Below, piece by piece: positions 33,336 through 41,994 of a stretch of DNA of 64,000 bases. The notes beneath the pieces were generated by a model. The model made no database searches. It saw only the letters and a list, made by a program, of their open reading frames with translations, and was not told the DNA's origin. Source of the DNA: Antarctobacter albus. Its GTDB lineage: Bacteria; Pseudomonadota; Alphaproteobacteria; Rhodobacterales; Rhodobacteraceae. The stretch spans positions 434,001-498,000 of the forward strand of contig NZ_FMZI01000001.1 of the NCBI RefSeq assembly GCF_900101505.1. The letters run 5' to 3'. The translations under genes were made by a program, and so were the position numbers. Numbering within the stretch: the stretch's first letter is position 1; every line of letters starts with the position of its first letter.

Positions 33336-34628
33336 TCAGCGTTCCGGCAGCAAGCCACGCGGCGAGAAGCGCAGCACCAGCAGCAGGATCACCCCCATCG
33401 TCAGCAGGCGCATGTGCTGCACGCTATCCAGCAGGTGTTCCTTGAGGCCGGAGTCGTCCGGCAGCGCGCCGGTGATCCAGGTCATGAAACCGGGGCCCAG
33501 CACCTCGACCTGGACCCAGAGGAACCAGATCAGGAAACCGCCCAGAACCGCGCCCAGGTTGTTGCCGGACCCACCGACGATCACCATCACCCAGATCAGG
33601 AAGGTATAGCGCAGCGGTTGGTACGAGGTCGGGATCAACTGGCCGTCCAGCGTGGTCATCATGGCGCCGGCGATGCCGCAGATGGCAGACCCGAGGATAA
33701 AGACCTGCAGGTGGCGGAAGGTGACATCCTTGCCCATCGCGCGGGCCGAGGTCTCGTTGTCGCGGATCGCCCGCATCATCCGTCCCCAGGGCGAGTTCAG
33801 CGCAAGCTGTGCCAGCACCAAAAGGATGATCAGAACGGCCGCGAACATCAGTCCATAGCCGATCTTGATGTAAAGGGTCGAAGCGGCGGTCGGGTCCATC
33901 CCTATGCTTGCGGCGCGTTCGACAAAGCCCGGGTCGTTCTGCAGGTCGATGGCATCGGGCACCGGGCGCGGCAGGCCGGTGACGTTCTTGACGCCCCGTG
34001 TCAGCCATTCCTCGTTCTTCATGATGGCGATAATGATCTCGGAGATGCCCAGGGTCGCAATCGCCAGGTAGTCCGAGCGCAGGCCCAGGGCCGTTTTGCC
34101 GATGATCCAGGCCGCGCCCGCCGCCAGAAGGCCGCCGACCATCCAGCCGATCACCACCGGCAGGCCCAGACCGCCGAGAAAGCCGGTGCCCGCCGGGTTG
34201 ACCGCCTCGATGGCGTCAACGCCCGGATCGCGCACCATCCGGTACACCACGAAACCTGCGATCAGGATGGCCGCGGTCAGCCAGCGGTTCTTCGTTTTCT
34301 TCCAGGCCAGGACGGTGGCGACGATGGTCGCCGCGCCCAGCACCAGAGCCAGGATCGCGCGGGCGCCGCCCGCGGCCCAGGCCTCTTCGACCGGATCGAC
34401 GGAGGCCAGGACCACCGCCATGCCGCCAAGCGCGACAAAGCCCATGACACCGACGTTGAACAGCCCGGCGATGCCCCATTGCAGGTTCACCCCAAGGGAC
34501 ATGATCGCGCTGACCAGCCCCATGTTCAGGATCACCAGCGCAAGGTCCCAGCCCTGCAGCAGACCCGTACCGATGATCAGCAGGGCGACGAGCGCGAACA
34601 GCGCGTATGTGCGGATCGACTGGCTCAT
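33336..34628 (-). CDS. livM: Branched-chain amino acid type ABC transporter permease LivM
   Basis: This 430-residue inner-membrane permease has about ten hydrophobic segments. It carries the LivM signatures VNLQWGIAGLFNVGVMGFVALGG and LRSDYLAIATLGISEI, and an EAA-like loop before AIRDNETSARAMGKDV. It pairs with LivH to form the translocation channel of a HAAT-family importer. The ATG at 34628 overlaps the livH stop (ATGA). An extra segment near residues 70-140 makes it longer than many LivM proteins. It is the last gene of the operon. Confidence 0.94.
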   Translation of the reverse strand: MSQSIRTYALFALVALLIIGTGLLQGWDLALVILNMGLVSAIMSLGVNLQWGIAGLFNVGVMGFVALGGMAVVLASVDPVEEAWAAGGARAILALVLGAATIVATVLAWKKTKNRWLTAAILIAGFVVYRMVRDPGVDAIEAVNPAGTGFLGGLGLPVVIGWMVGGLLAAGAAWIIGKTALGLRSDYLAIATLGISEIIIAIMKNEEWLTRGVKNVTGLPRPVPDAIDLQNDPGFVERAASIGMDPTAASTLYIKIGYGLMFAAVLIILLVLAQLALNSPWGRMMRAIRDNETSARAMGKDVTFRHLQVFILGSAICGIAGAMMTTLDGQLIPTSYQPLRYTFLIWVMVIVGGSGNNLGAVLGGFLIWFLWVQVEVLGPGFMTWITGALPDDSGLKEHLLDSVQHMRLLTMGVILLLVLRFSPRGLLPER

Positions 34629-35635
34629 ACTGATTTCCCCTTGAACAGGCCCGTGGGCTTGAAGAGCAGCACCACCACGAGGATCATGAAGCTGACCGCG
34701 AACTTGTACTCCGTGGCCATGAGTTGGACGAGGCCGGAAGGCTCCAGCGCCTCGGGCATCAGGTAGACCAGCACCTTTTTCCAGGCGTAGGTGATCGCCA
34801 CCTCGGAAAAGGCAATGACGAACCCGCCCGCGATGGCGCCTAGCGGGCTGCCAAGGCCGCCGACGATGGCCGAGGCGAAGATCGGCAGCAGCAGCTGGAA
34901 ATAGGTGAAGGGCTTGTAAGACTTGTCCAGCCCGTAAAGCGTGCCGGCCACGGTGATCAGTGCCGCCACGATCAGCCATGTCACCATGACGACCCGTTCC
35001 GGGTTGATGCCTGACAGCAGCGCCAGGTCCTCGTTGTCGGAATAGGCGCGCATCGACTTGCCGGTGCGGGTGCGATTGAGGAACCAGAACAGCAGCGCCA
35101 CGACGATCACCGCCGTCACCACGGTCAGACCCTGCGTGGTCTTGATACCCAGCCCCTCTTCAAGCCCGGTCATCTCCTTGAATTCCCGGGCATTGATGAT
35201 GAACCGCTCGCCATCGGCAAAGCGCTGGTCATCGGCGCCCAGGATAAACCGGGTCAGCCCGTTGTAGATGAACATCACCCCGATCGAGACGATCACGAAA
35301 ACCACCGGTTTCGCCTTTTGCCCCCGGTAGAAGCGATAGATGCCCCGATCGGTGATCAGGACCAGCGCGGCGGTGCCCGCGATGCCGAAGGGGATGGCCA
35401 ATAGCGCGGTCGGCAGCGGACCCAGGCTGATGCCCCAGGACTGGAACAGCCAGGTGAAGAGGATCACCACCATCGTGCCAAAGGCCATCGTGTCGCCATG
35501 CGCGAAGTTCGAAAATCGCAGGATGCCATAGATCAGCGTGACCCCCAGCGCACCAAGCGCCAGCTGGCTGCCATAGGCCATCGCCGGGATGATCACGAAG
35601 TTGGATAGCGCCACGATGGCGTTGAGAAAATCCAT
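34625..35635 (-). CDS. livH: Branched-chain amino acid type ABC transporter permease LivH
   Basis: This 336-residue permease has about eight hydrophobic segments. It shows the LivH pattern LALGALGVTLIYGILRFSNFAHGDTMAFG near the N-terminus and SDNEDLALLSGINPERVVMVTW as the ATPase-facing loop. LPIFASAIVGGLGSPLGAIAGGF lies in the last third. It overlaps livM by four bases and follows the third small cysteine protein gene after a gap of 76 bases. Confidence 0.94.
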   Translation of the reverse strand: MDFLNAIVALSNFVIIPAMAYGSQLALGALGVTLIYGILRFSNFAHGDTMAFGTMVVILFTWLFQSWGISLGPLPTALLAIPFGIAGTAALVLITDRGIYRFYRGQKAKPVVFVIVSIGVMFIYNGLTRFILGADDQRFADGERFIINAREFKEMTGLEEGLGIKTTQGLTVVTAVIVVALLFWFLNRTRTGKSMRAYSDNEDLALLSGINPERVVMVTWLIVAALITVAGTLYGLDKSYKPFTYFQLLLPIFASAIVGGLGSPLGAIAGGFVIAFSEVAITYAWKKVLVYLMPEALEPSGLVQLMATEYKFAVSFMILVVVLLFKPTGLFKGKSV

Positions 35636-35711
35636 CAGTCGTTGCCCTCGTTGGTCGGCCGCGCGGTTGGCCCGGCGGCTCTTGTCATGTTCTTGCGTCT
35701 TGTTTGCCGGT

Positions 35712-36062
35712 TCATCCCGTCACCTCGCAGGTGCCGGTGAACCGCTTGCCCCTGTTGCCGCGGTAGAGAAACGCCTCTCCGGGGCCCAGTTCGATCCGGT
35801 GATCTCCGCCCCAGAGGTCGATGCGCCAGACCTCTGCCGCAAGGTCCGCGCGCGTCGCCGGGTAGGGGCCCTGTCCGTTGATCCAGAGCCGCGCGTCGCC
35901 CGGGCCTCGGGCCAGGTCGATCCGCAGGGCAGAGGGCGCACACATGTTTAGCGCGTCGCCCCGGCACTGGGTTGTGGCGGTGCAGCGGACGGTGTCCGCC
36001 TGTGCCATCAGCGGCAGCAGGATCGCCGCCGCCGCCAGGTATGCCGGGTGCTTGCCGCTCAC
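35712..36062 (-). CDS. Small secreted cysteine protein in liv operon (third of three)
   Basis: This 116-residue precursor begins with a signal peptide (HPAYLAAAAILLPLMAQA). The mature part has cysteines in CTATTQC and NMC, then a beta-rich body, and ends GTCEVTG. GTG at 36062 overlaps the stop of the preceding gene (GTGA), which decides the start; an ATG at 36077 would give a worse leader. The cysteine pattern and the C-terminal G-x-C-x3-G motif match the two genes upstream, so the three are probably diverged paralogues. No family is recognised; the product should be periplasmic. Confidence 0.75.
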   Translation of the reverse strand: MSGKHPAYLAAAAILLPLMAQADTVRCTATTQCRGDALNMCAPSALRIDLARGPGDARLWINGQGPYPATRADLAAEVWRIDLWGGDHRIELGPGEAFLYRGNRGKRFTGTCEVTG

Positions 36063-36442
36063 CCGGTCACCACGCATTCGCCGTGATAGGTGACGACGGT
36101 CAGCGGATCGGCGAATTGCACGCTCAGCTTGGCAAGGCCGTCGGGGGTCTGGCTCAGCAGGTAGCTGCCGTTGCCGTCATGCGCAAAGATCACCAGAACG
36201 CCGTTCACCACCTGGGCCGTACCCGTCGCCGGGCCTGTGCCCAGAACCAGTTCGGCCTCGCCGGGCATCTGCTTGGGCAGGTCGACGTCATGTCCGAATT
36301 GCGCAAAGGTGCAGGCCTCTTCGTCGAGGCATTCCACGGTGTAATTGCAGGACATCAGCGCGGCACCCGGGGTTTCGATGATATCGGCCAGGGCAGCGCC
36401 CCCGCAACCTGCCAGCCCGAAGGCCAGTAACAGTTTCTGCAT
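36059..36442 (-). CDS. Small secreted cysteine protein in liv operon (second of three)
   Basis: This 127-residue precursor starts MQKLLLAFGLAGCGGAALA. It is either a signal peptide cleaved after ALA or a lipoprotein with lipobox LAGC. Mature cysteines lie in SCNYTVEC and EEAC, and the end is YHGECVVTG. The ATG overlaps the previous stop (TAATG) and its own stop overlaps the next GTG. The pattern C-x5-C-x4-C near the N-terminus plus terminal G-x-C-x3-G parallels the third gene. Function is unknown. Confidence 0.75.
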   Translation of the reverse strand: MQKLLLAFGLAGCGGAALADIIETPGAALMSCNYTVECLDEEACTFAQFGHDVDLPKQMPGEAELVLGTGPATGTAQVVNGVLVIFAHDGNGSYLLSQTPDGLAKLSVQFADPLTVVTYHGECVVTG

Positions 36443-36813
36443 TACCCGATCTCCCTGCATTGCCCTTGCCAGGGGCGGTCCCCGTGATCGCTCATGCGGG
36501 CCGTGCCGTCCGGCGCCACCGTCATCAACATGCCCTGCGTCGCGGCCCAGAACCCGTGAGAGCCGTCCTGACCCAGGATCGCCTCGGCCTCGAACTCGGC
36601 ATCCGCCATACGGACCCGGCTGACGCGCCGGCGTGGAGGATCGGCCGGATCGACTGGCGGCGCAAAGCTCGCCGGGTCGAGGTCGAACCGCAGGCTCATG
36701 CGTGCCCCGTCGCGGCTGAGCGCGCAGTCGAAGGTGTCCACCGCCGCGTAGGCCGGTCCGTGGACCGCCGGCAAGGCCAGTGACCACAAGGCCGCCTGGG
36801 TGACGGGCCGCAT
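36442..36813 (-). CDS. Small secreted cysteine protein in liv operon (first of three)
   Basis: This 123-residue precursor has a signal peptide (ALWSLALPAVHGPAYA). The mature part has one cysteine near the start (TFDCAL) and one near the end (WQGQCREIG), presumably forming a disulfide. Its ATG lies four bases after the livF stop and its stop overlaps the next ATG. It is the most diverged of the three, keeping only the first and last cysteines and the terminal G-x-C-x3-G. Function is unknown; co-expression with an importer suggests an envelope role. Confidence 0.72.
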   Translation of the reverse strand: MRPVTQAALWSLALPAVHGPAYAAVDTFDCALSRDGARMSLRFDLDPASFAPPVDPADPPRRRVSRVRMADAEFEAEAILGQDGSHGFWAATQGMLMTVAPDGTARMSDHGDRPWQGQCREIG

Positions 36814-36817
36814 CGCC

Positions 36818-37645
36818 TCAGCCCCCCAGAAAGCTCTTGCGCACCTCGGGATCGGCCAGCAGTTCCTTGCCCGTCCCGGTATAGGCGTTCCGCCCCTGCA
36901 CGAGGACATAGCCCTTGTCGGCGATCTCGAGCGCCTGGCGTGCGTTCTGTTCCACCATCAGGATCGAAATGCCGGTGCGGGCCACCTCGATGATCCGGTC
37001 GAACAGCTCGTCCATCACGATGGGGCTGACGCCGGCGGTGGGTTCGTCCAGCATCAGCACCTTGGGCTGGGTCATCAGCGCACGGCCCACGGCCACCTGC
37101 TGACGCTGACCGCCCGAGAGTTCACCCGCCGGCTGGCGGCGCTTTTCCTTGAGGATCGGGAACAGCTCGTAGACCTGTTCCATCGTGCCCGAGAAATCGT
37201 CCAGCCGGATGAAGGCGCCCATCTCCAGGTTTTCCTCGACGGTCATCGAGGTGAAGATGTTCGAGGTCTGCGGCACGAACCCCATGCCCTGCGCCACCCG
37301 GTCCTGCGGTGTCAGCTGGGTGATGTCGTGCCCGTCCAGCCGCACCGCGCCCGAGCGGACGTCGAGCATGCCGAAGACCGCCTTCATCGCCGTGGATTTG
37401 CCGGCGCCATTGGGGCCGACGATCACCGCGATTTCACCCTTGTCCACGGCGATGGTGCAGTCGTGCAGGATGTCCGGCCCCTTGCCATAGCCGCCGGTCA
37501 TCGTGTCGCCGATCAGGAAAGGCCCGCCCGGGGCATCGGTCATTGGGCCGGACCGGCGGGTCGGGTCGATCTCGCTACGCTGGCCCGGCTTGGTGATCGA
37601 GGCGTCCTTGTTGCCGCGGTCGTTCTGGTATGGGTTGTCGCTCAT
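36818..37645 (-). CDS. livF: Branched-chain amino acid type ABC transporter ATPase LivF
   Basis: This 275-residue ATPase has Walker A GPNGAGKST, a Q-loop near FVPQTSNIFTSMTVEENLEMG, signature LSGGQRQQVAVGRAL, and Walker B VLMLDEPTAGVSP. The first 45 residues (from MSDNPYQNDRGNKD) form a polar extension not seen in typical LivF, which is about 235 residues; a later start at the internal MTDAPGG is possible. The ATG at 37645 overlaps the livG stop (ATGA). Confidence 0.94.
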   Translation of the reverse strand: MSDNPYQNDRGNKDASITKPGQRSEIDPTRRSGPMTDAPGGPFLIGDTMTGGYGKGPDILHDCTIAVDKGEIAVIVGPNGAGKSTAMKAVFGMLDVRSGAVRLDGHDITQLTPQDRVAQGMGFVPQTSNIFTSMTVEENLEMGAFIRLDDFSGTMEQVYELFPILKEKRRQPAGELSGGQRQQVAVGRALMTQPKVLMLDEPTAGVSPIVMDELFDRIIEVARTGISILMVEQNARQALEIADKGYVLVQGRNAYTGTGKELLADPEVRKSFLGG

Positions 37646-38427
37646 ACGGTTGCCACCTGGTCCTTGTTCTTGAGCCCGGTGCCCAGATAGGCCTCGATGA
37701 CCTGTTCGTTGGCCTTGATCTCGTCCAGCGTGCCCTCGGCCAGCTTCTTGCCCTCTGCCATGACGATGACAGGGTCGCAGATGCGGCCGATGAAATCCAT
37801 GTCGTGCTCGATCACGCAGAAGGTGTAATCGCGCTCCTGGTTGAGCCGCACGATGGTGTCCGCGATGGTGTTCAGCAGGGTCCGGTTCACCCCGGCGCCG
37901 ACCTCGTCGAGGAAGACGATCTTGGCGTCCACCATCATGGTTCGGCCCAGTTCCAGCAGTTTTTTCTGTCCGCCGGACACCGCGCCCGCCGGGTGATCGG
38001 CCAGGTGAGAGATGGTCAGGAAGTCGAGCACTTCGTCGGCCTTGGCCCGCAGGGCGCGTTCCTCGTCGGCGATGCGCTTGCGGCCGAACCAGGTGTTCCA
38101 CAGCGTCTCGCCCGATTGTCCGCCCGGCACCATCATCAGGTTCTCGCGGCAGGTCATCGAGTGGAATTCATGCGCGATCTGGAAGGTGCGCAGCAGGCCC
38201 TTGTGGAACAGTTCGTGCGGCGGCAGCCCGGTGATGTCCTCACCGTCCATCGTGACGGTGCCGCTGGTCGGCGGCAGGGCGCCCGCGATCACGTTGAACA
38301 GCGTCGTCTTGCCCGCGCCGTTCGGCCCCACCAGCCCGGTGATTGATCCCGTGGCAATCTCTAGCGAGGCGCCGTCAACGGCCCGGAAGGCACCGAAATG
38401 ACGGTGCAGGTTGTCCACCTTTATCAA
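37642..38427 (-). CDS. livG: Branched-chain amino acid type ABC transporter ATPase LivG
   Basis: This 261-residue ATPase has Walker A GPNGAGKTT, the LivG-type segment LLRTFQIAHEFHSMTCRENLMM, signature VSGGQKKLLELGRTMM, and Walker B KIVFLDEVGAG. The C-terminal LGTG is also typical. The start appears to be TTG at 38427 (IKVDNLHRHFG follows), with a G-rich stretch eight bases upstream; GTG at 38418 is the alternative. It is separated from the binding-protein gene by a stem-loop. Confidence 0.93.
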   Translation of the reverse strand: MIKVDNLHRHFGAFRAVDGASLEIATGSITGLVGPNGAGKTTLFNVIAGALPPTSGTVTMDGEDITGLPPHELFHKGLLRTFQIAHEFHSMTCRENLMMVPGGQSGETLWNTWFGRKRIADEERALRAKADEVLDFLTISHLADHPAGAVSGGQKKLLELGRTMMVDAKIVFLDEVGAGVNRTLLNTIADTIVRLNQERDYTFCVIEHDMDFIGRICDPVIVMAEGKKLAEGTLDEIKANEQVIEAYLGTGLKNKDQVATV

Positions 38428-38479
38428 TTGGATAGCCCCCGAATGGCGGTGCCGCGAACGGCACCCCCGTAAAGCAGGA

Positions 38480-38508
38480 AGAGCAGCGGGGCCTGGCCCT
38501 GCTGCTCT
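38480..38508 (-). terminator. Stem-loop between binding-protein gene and livG
   Basis: A 12-bp stem (AGAGCAGC extended by GC pairs) with loop CCTGG lies 15 bases after the binding-protein stop. On the minus strand it is followed by TCCTGCTTT, a poor U-run, so it is more likely a partial terminator or mRNA stabiliser that lets the binding protein be made in excess. Confidence 0.6.
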
Positions 38509-38523
38509 TTTGCATCGTGTCGG

Positions 38524-39708
38524 TTACTTGAACTCGACGGTTTCCGCCGCGCCATCGGTGATGGTGTAGTGGCGGTAGGTGCCGGCGGCTTCTCCCGGGC
38601 CGATCAGTTCCACGCCCGAGGCGCCGACGTAGTCGATGTCGCCGCCGTTTGCGAGGATTTCCAGCGCCTTGGCCAGTTCACCCGGCAGGATCGGCTCGCC
38701 GGGGGCGTTGGCCACGTCCATCAGGTTGGCTGCGATGGCGTCGGGGGTGGCAGCGCCGCCCTTCATCATCGCCAGCGCCATCAGCGCCGCGCCGTCATAG
38801 GACTCGCGGGTGAACGAGCTGGTGGGATCGACACCAGCGGCGGCGGTGATCGTCTCGAAGGCTTCTGCGCCTGCGCCGGTCGCCCAGGGCACGGTGCCGT
38901 AGGAGCCTTCAAGCGCGTCGGAGAGTTCCGAGAACAGGTTGGAGCCGAACATGCCGTCCGCCATCACGTAGGTGTCGAATGCACCGGTGTCGTAGGAGGC
39001 CTGGATGATGCCCTTGCCACCCTGGTCGGTGTAGCCGAAGACCATGAGGGCCTGGCCACCGGCCGAGGCCAGCGCGCCGATCTCGGCCGAGTAGTCGGCC
39101 TTGCCGTCGTCATGCGGTGCCGACAGGGTCACGGTGCCGTCGAAAGCCGAGGCGAACGCGTCTGCCAGGCCCTTGCCGTAGTCGTTGTTGGTGTAGGTCA
39201 CCGCGACTTCGGTGATGCCCTTCTCGGCAAGGATTTCCGCGATGACGGCGCCCTGGCGCGCATCCGACGGGGCGGTGCGGAAGAACAGGCCGTTGTCTTC
39301 GGCGGTCGACAGCGCCGGCGAGGTCGCCGAGGGCGAAACCATCGGGATGCCGTTCGGCAGGGCCACGTTCGACAGGATCGCGCCGGTCACGCCGGAACAG
39401 TCGGCACCCATGATGCCAACGACGCCTTCGGAAACCAGGCGTTCCGCCGCAGCGGTGGCCGCGGCTGCGTCGATGCAGGTCGAGTCCGCACGGGCCGGGG
39501 CCAGCGTGACGCCGTCCAGGAACTTGCCCGACTCGTTGATTTCGGAAATCGCCAGTTCGGCGGCATCGGCCATTGCCGGTGTGATGGATTCAATCGGACC
39601 AGTGAAACCGAGGATGATACCGATCTTGGCTTCGCTCGCGTGGCTTTCGGCGTAAGCAGCCGAAGCGGTCAGAGCGGCAGCCGTCGTGGCCATCAGCAAT
39701 TTCTTCAT
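38524..39708 (-). CDS. Periplasmic substrate-binding protein of HAAT-family ABC transporter
   Basis: This 394-residue precursor has a signal peptide (KKLLMATTAAALTASAAYA). It then shows KIGIILGFTGPIESI, the ligand-binding start of Leu/Ile/Val-type type I periplasmic binding proteins. VVGIMGADCSGVTGAILSN and YTNNDYGKGLADAF follow. It delivers substrate to the LivHM-LivFG complex. The ligand could be a branched-chain amino acid or another small amide or amino compound. The start at 39708 is chosen for its signal peptide. It heads the operon; divergence from the gene at 39888 leaves about 180 bases for promoters. Confidence 0.92.
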   Translation of the reverse strand: MKKLLMATTAAALTASAAYAESHASEAKIGIILGFTGPIESITPAMADAAELAISEINESGKFLDGVTLAPARADSTCIDAAAATAAAERLVSEGVVGIMGADCSGVTGAILSNVALPNGIPMVSPSATSPALSTAEDNGLFFRTAPSDARQGAVIAEILAEKGITEVAVTYTNNDYGKGLADAFASAFDGTVTLSAPHDDGKADYSAEIGALASAGGQALMVFGYTDQGGKGIIQASYDTGAFDTYVMADGMFGSNLFSELSDALEGSYGTVPWATGAGAEAFETITAAAGVDPTSSFTRESYDGAALMALAMMKGGAATPDAIAANLMDVANAPGEPILPGELAKALEILANGGDIDYVGASGVELIGPGEAAGTYRHYTITDGAAETVEFK

Positions 39709-39887
39709 TTGATAACTCCCATGTTGGATCTTGATGTCCTGGCGGAAGCCTAAGCATCGTTTTCCGAAAAGAAAAGGCCCCACGCGCGGAACTCGGGGCG
39801 GCGGACGCCAAGTCAGTATGGCAACGCGCTGTCACGGAACCAATTCGTTGTCCGGGTGTTCCCGCCTTGGGGAATAGGAGTAGCGCG

Positions 39888-41000
39888 ATGAGACGGAATT
39901 CACTGGTGGCAATCCTGGCAGGTAGCGTGATCGGGCTGGGGGGTGCCCTGCAGGCATCGCCGATCCAGACAGAGGCGGGGCCAATGGACATCCTGCCAGT
40001 GGTCGAGGGTCTGGACATCCCCTGGGCCTTCGACTTCCTGCCGGACGGGGGAATCCTCGTGACCGAGCGCGCCGGACGGCTCTTGCTGATCCGCGATGGC
40101 GGCTCGGAGGTGGTCGAGGGCACGCCGGACGTGGTGGACAGCGGGCAGGGTGGGCTGCTGGACGTCATGGTGCCGCGTGATTTCGAAACCAGCCGAGAGC
40201 TATTCTTTACCTACGCCCGTCAGCAGGGCCGGGGCGCCGGAACCGCCGTGTTCAAGGCGCGCCTGTCCGAGGATGGCACCCGGCTGGAGGATGGCGAAAC
40301 CATATTCGAGATCGCCGAGGGCACGCGCGGCGGACGGCATTTCGGCTCGCGCCTTGTCGAAGCCGAAGACGGGTATCTCTTTGTCACCGTGGGCGACCGG
40401 GGCGATGGACCCAAGGCGCAGGATCTCTCGATGCACAATGGCTCTGTCCTGCGCATCACCCGCGACGGCGCCCCCGCGCCGGGCAATCCCTTTGTCGACG
40501 CCGACGGCGCGCAGCCCGAGATCTGGTCCTATGGCCACCGCAACCCGCAGGGCGCCGCGCTGGACGGAACGGGACAGCTCTGGGCCGTGGAACATGGGGC
40601 CCGTGGCGGCGACGAGGTGAACCGCATTGCGGCAGGCACGAACTACGGCTGGCCGGTGATCTCTTACGGTGTCAATTACAACGGTAGCACGATCGGCGAG
40701 GGCACGCAGAAAGAAGGGATGGCGCAGCCTGTCTACTACTGGGACCCCTCGATCGCGCCTTCTGGCATGACATTCTATGATGGCAGTGTGTCTGATTGGG
40801 CCGGCAATGCATTTATCGGGTCGTTGAAATTCAACTACATCTCGCGCCTGTCCGGTGATCCGCTGGCCGAGGTCGAACGGATCGAAAGCGACGAGACCCT
40901 GCGGGTCCGTGACCTCGACCAGGGGCCGGACGGCGCATTGTGGTTCCTCAGCGTCGGCAACGGCGCGCTTTACCGGATCGTGCCCTCGCCCGGCGGTTGA
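39888..41000 (+). CDS. PQQ-dependent sugar dehydrogenase (YliI-like), exported
   Basis: This 370-residue precursor has a signal peptide (LVAILAGSVIGLGGALQA). It then forms a six-bladed beta-propeller of the soluble glucose dehydrogenase type: LDIPWAFDFLPDGGILVTER, GGRHFGSRLV, YGHRNPQGAALD, and GTNYGWPVISYG toward the end. Relatives oxidise aldoses with PQQ in the periplasm; the true substrate is unclear. AGGAG precedes the ATG at 39888. It is divergent from the ABC binding-protein gene. Confidence 0.92.
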   Translation: MRRNSLVAILAGSVIGLGGALQASPIQTEAGPMDILPVVEGLDIPWAFDFLPDGGILVTERAGRLLLIRDGGSEVVEGTPDVVDSGQGGLLDVMVPRDFETSRELFFTYARQQGRGAGTAVFKARLSEDGTRLEDGETIFEIAEGTRGGRHFGSRLVEAEDGYLFVTVGDRGDGPKAQDLSMHNGSVLRITRDGAPAPGNPFVDADGAQPEIWSYGHRNPQGAALDGTGQLWAVEHGARGGDEVNRIAAGTNYGWPVISYGVNYNGSTIGEGTQKEGMAQPVYYWDPSIAPSGMTFYDGSVSDWAGNAFIGSLKFNYISRLSGDPLAEVERIESDETLRVRDLDQGPDGALWFLSVGNGALYRIVPSPGG

Positions 41001-41112
41001 GGTCGTTCGGGACAGGGGGTGACGGTCCCGAACAGGCTTTGGGGCCGTTTTCCTGTGGACGTCCGGGATGGTGTCTGACAAAAGTCAGTAAAATAACTCC
41101 TCCGAGGCCGGA

Positions 41113-41988
41113 ATGACCATCGACGCCATCGCCCGAACCCGCCGTTTCCATCGCGCCGTCACCTCCGAGGTCGGAGCACTGGATTCCTCTTTCCTGGGCC
41201 GTGGACGCCCGCTTGGCCCTGCGCGTGTCCTGCATGCGATCGGCAACGGGGTGTCGGACGTGGCCGAGATCCGGGCGCATCTCAAGTTGGACTCCGGTCT
41301 GATGAGCCGCCTCCTGCGGGGGCTTGAGGACGAAGGGCTGGTCACGGTCACGGCATCGGAGAACGATGCGCGCCGCCGAAGCGCCGCCCTGACCCCCGCC
41401 GGCGAGGTGGAGTTCGCAGAATACGAGGCGCTCTCGGATCAACAGGCGGGCGCAATCCTGTCCCGCCATCCGCATCCCGAGGCGCTGTTGCAGGCGATGG
41501 ATCTTGTCGCCACCGCGCTGGGGTTCGACCGCACCGCGATCCAGCGCGTGCCCCCGTCGGACCCGCGCGCGCAGCAATGTCTTGCGACCTACTACGGAGA
41601 GTTGGCGCATCGGTTTTCCGGCGGGTTCGACGTAAATCTTTCCGCTGACCCGGAGGCGCGGGACATGGAACCGCCGCGAGGCGCCTTTCTGCTGGCGGTA
41701 CTGGACGGCATGGCCATCGGCTGCGCCGGGCTGAAGGGCACGGACAAGGGCTATGCCGAGGTCAAACGGGTCTGGGTTGCCCCATCGGCCCGGCGCATGG
41801 GGCTGGCGGGTCTCCTGATGCGTGCGATCGAGGATGAGGCGCGCGGGTTGGGAATCGGGACCCTGCGGCTGGACACCAACAGCGCCCTGCCGGAGGCCGT
41901 CCGTTTTTACCGCAAGTCCGGCTGGACCGAGATTCCGCGCTTCAATGACGACCCATATCCGGATGTTTTCTTTGAAAAACACCTCTAG
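41113..41988 (+). CDS. MarR-type HTH fused to GNAT acetyltransferase
   Basis: This 291-residue protein has an N-terminal winged-helix MarR-like domain at about residues 5-135 (HAIGNGVSDVAEIRAHLKLDSGLMSRLLRGLEDEGLV, then NDARRRSAALTPAG). A C-terminal GNAT domain at about 150-290 follows (VAPSARRMGLAGLLMRAIEDEA is the acetyl-CoA loop; ALPEAVRFYRKSGWTE closes the fold). This fusion is widespread. It may link regulation to acetylation of a small molecule or protein, target unknown. It is convergent with the GNAT gene at 41995. Confidence 0.92.
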   Translation: MTIDAIARTRRFHRAVTSEVGALDSSFLGRGRPLGPARVLHAIGNGVSDVAEIRAHLKLDSGLMSRLLRGLEDEGLVTVTASENDARRRSAALTPAGEVEFAEYEALSDQQAGAILSRHPHPEALLQAMDLVATALGFDRTAIQRVPPSDPRAQQCLATYYGELAHRFSGGFDVNLSADPEARDMEPPRGAFLLAVLDGMAIGCAGLKGTDKGYAEVKRVWVAPSARRMGLAGLLMRAIEDEARGLGIGTLRLDTNSALPEAVRFYRKSGWTEIPRFNDDPYPDVFFEKHL

Positions 41989-41994
41989 GTGAGG

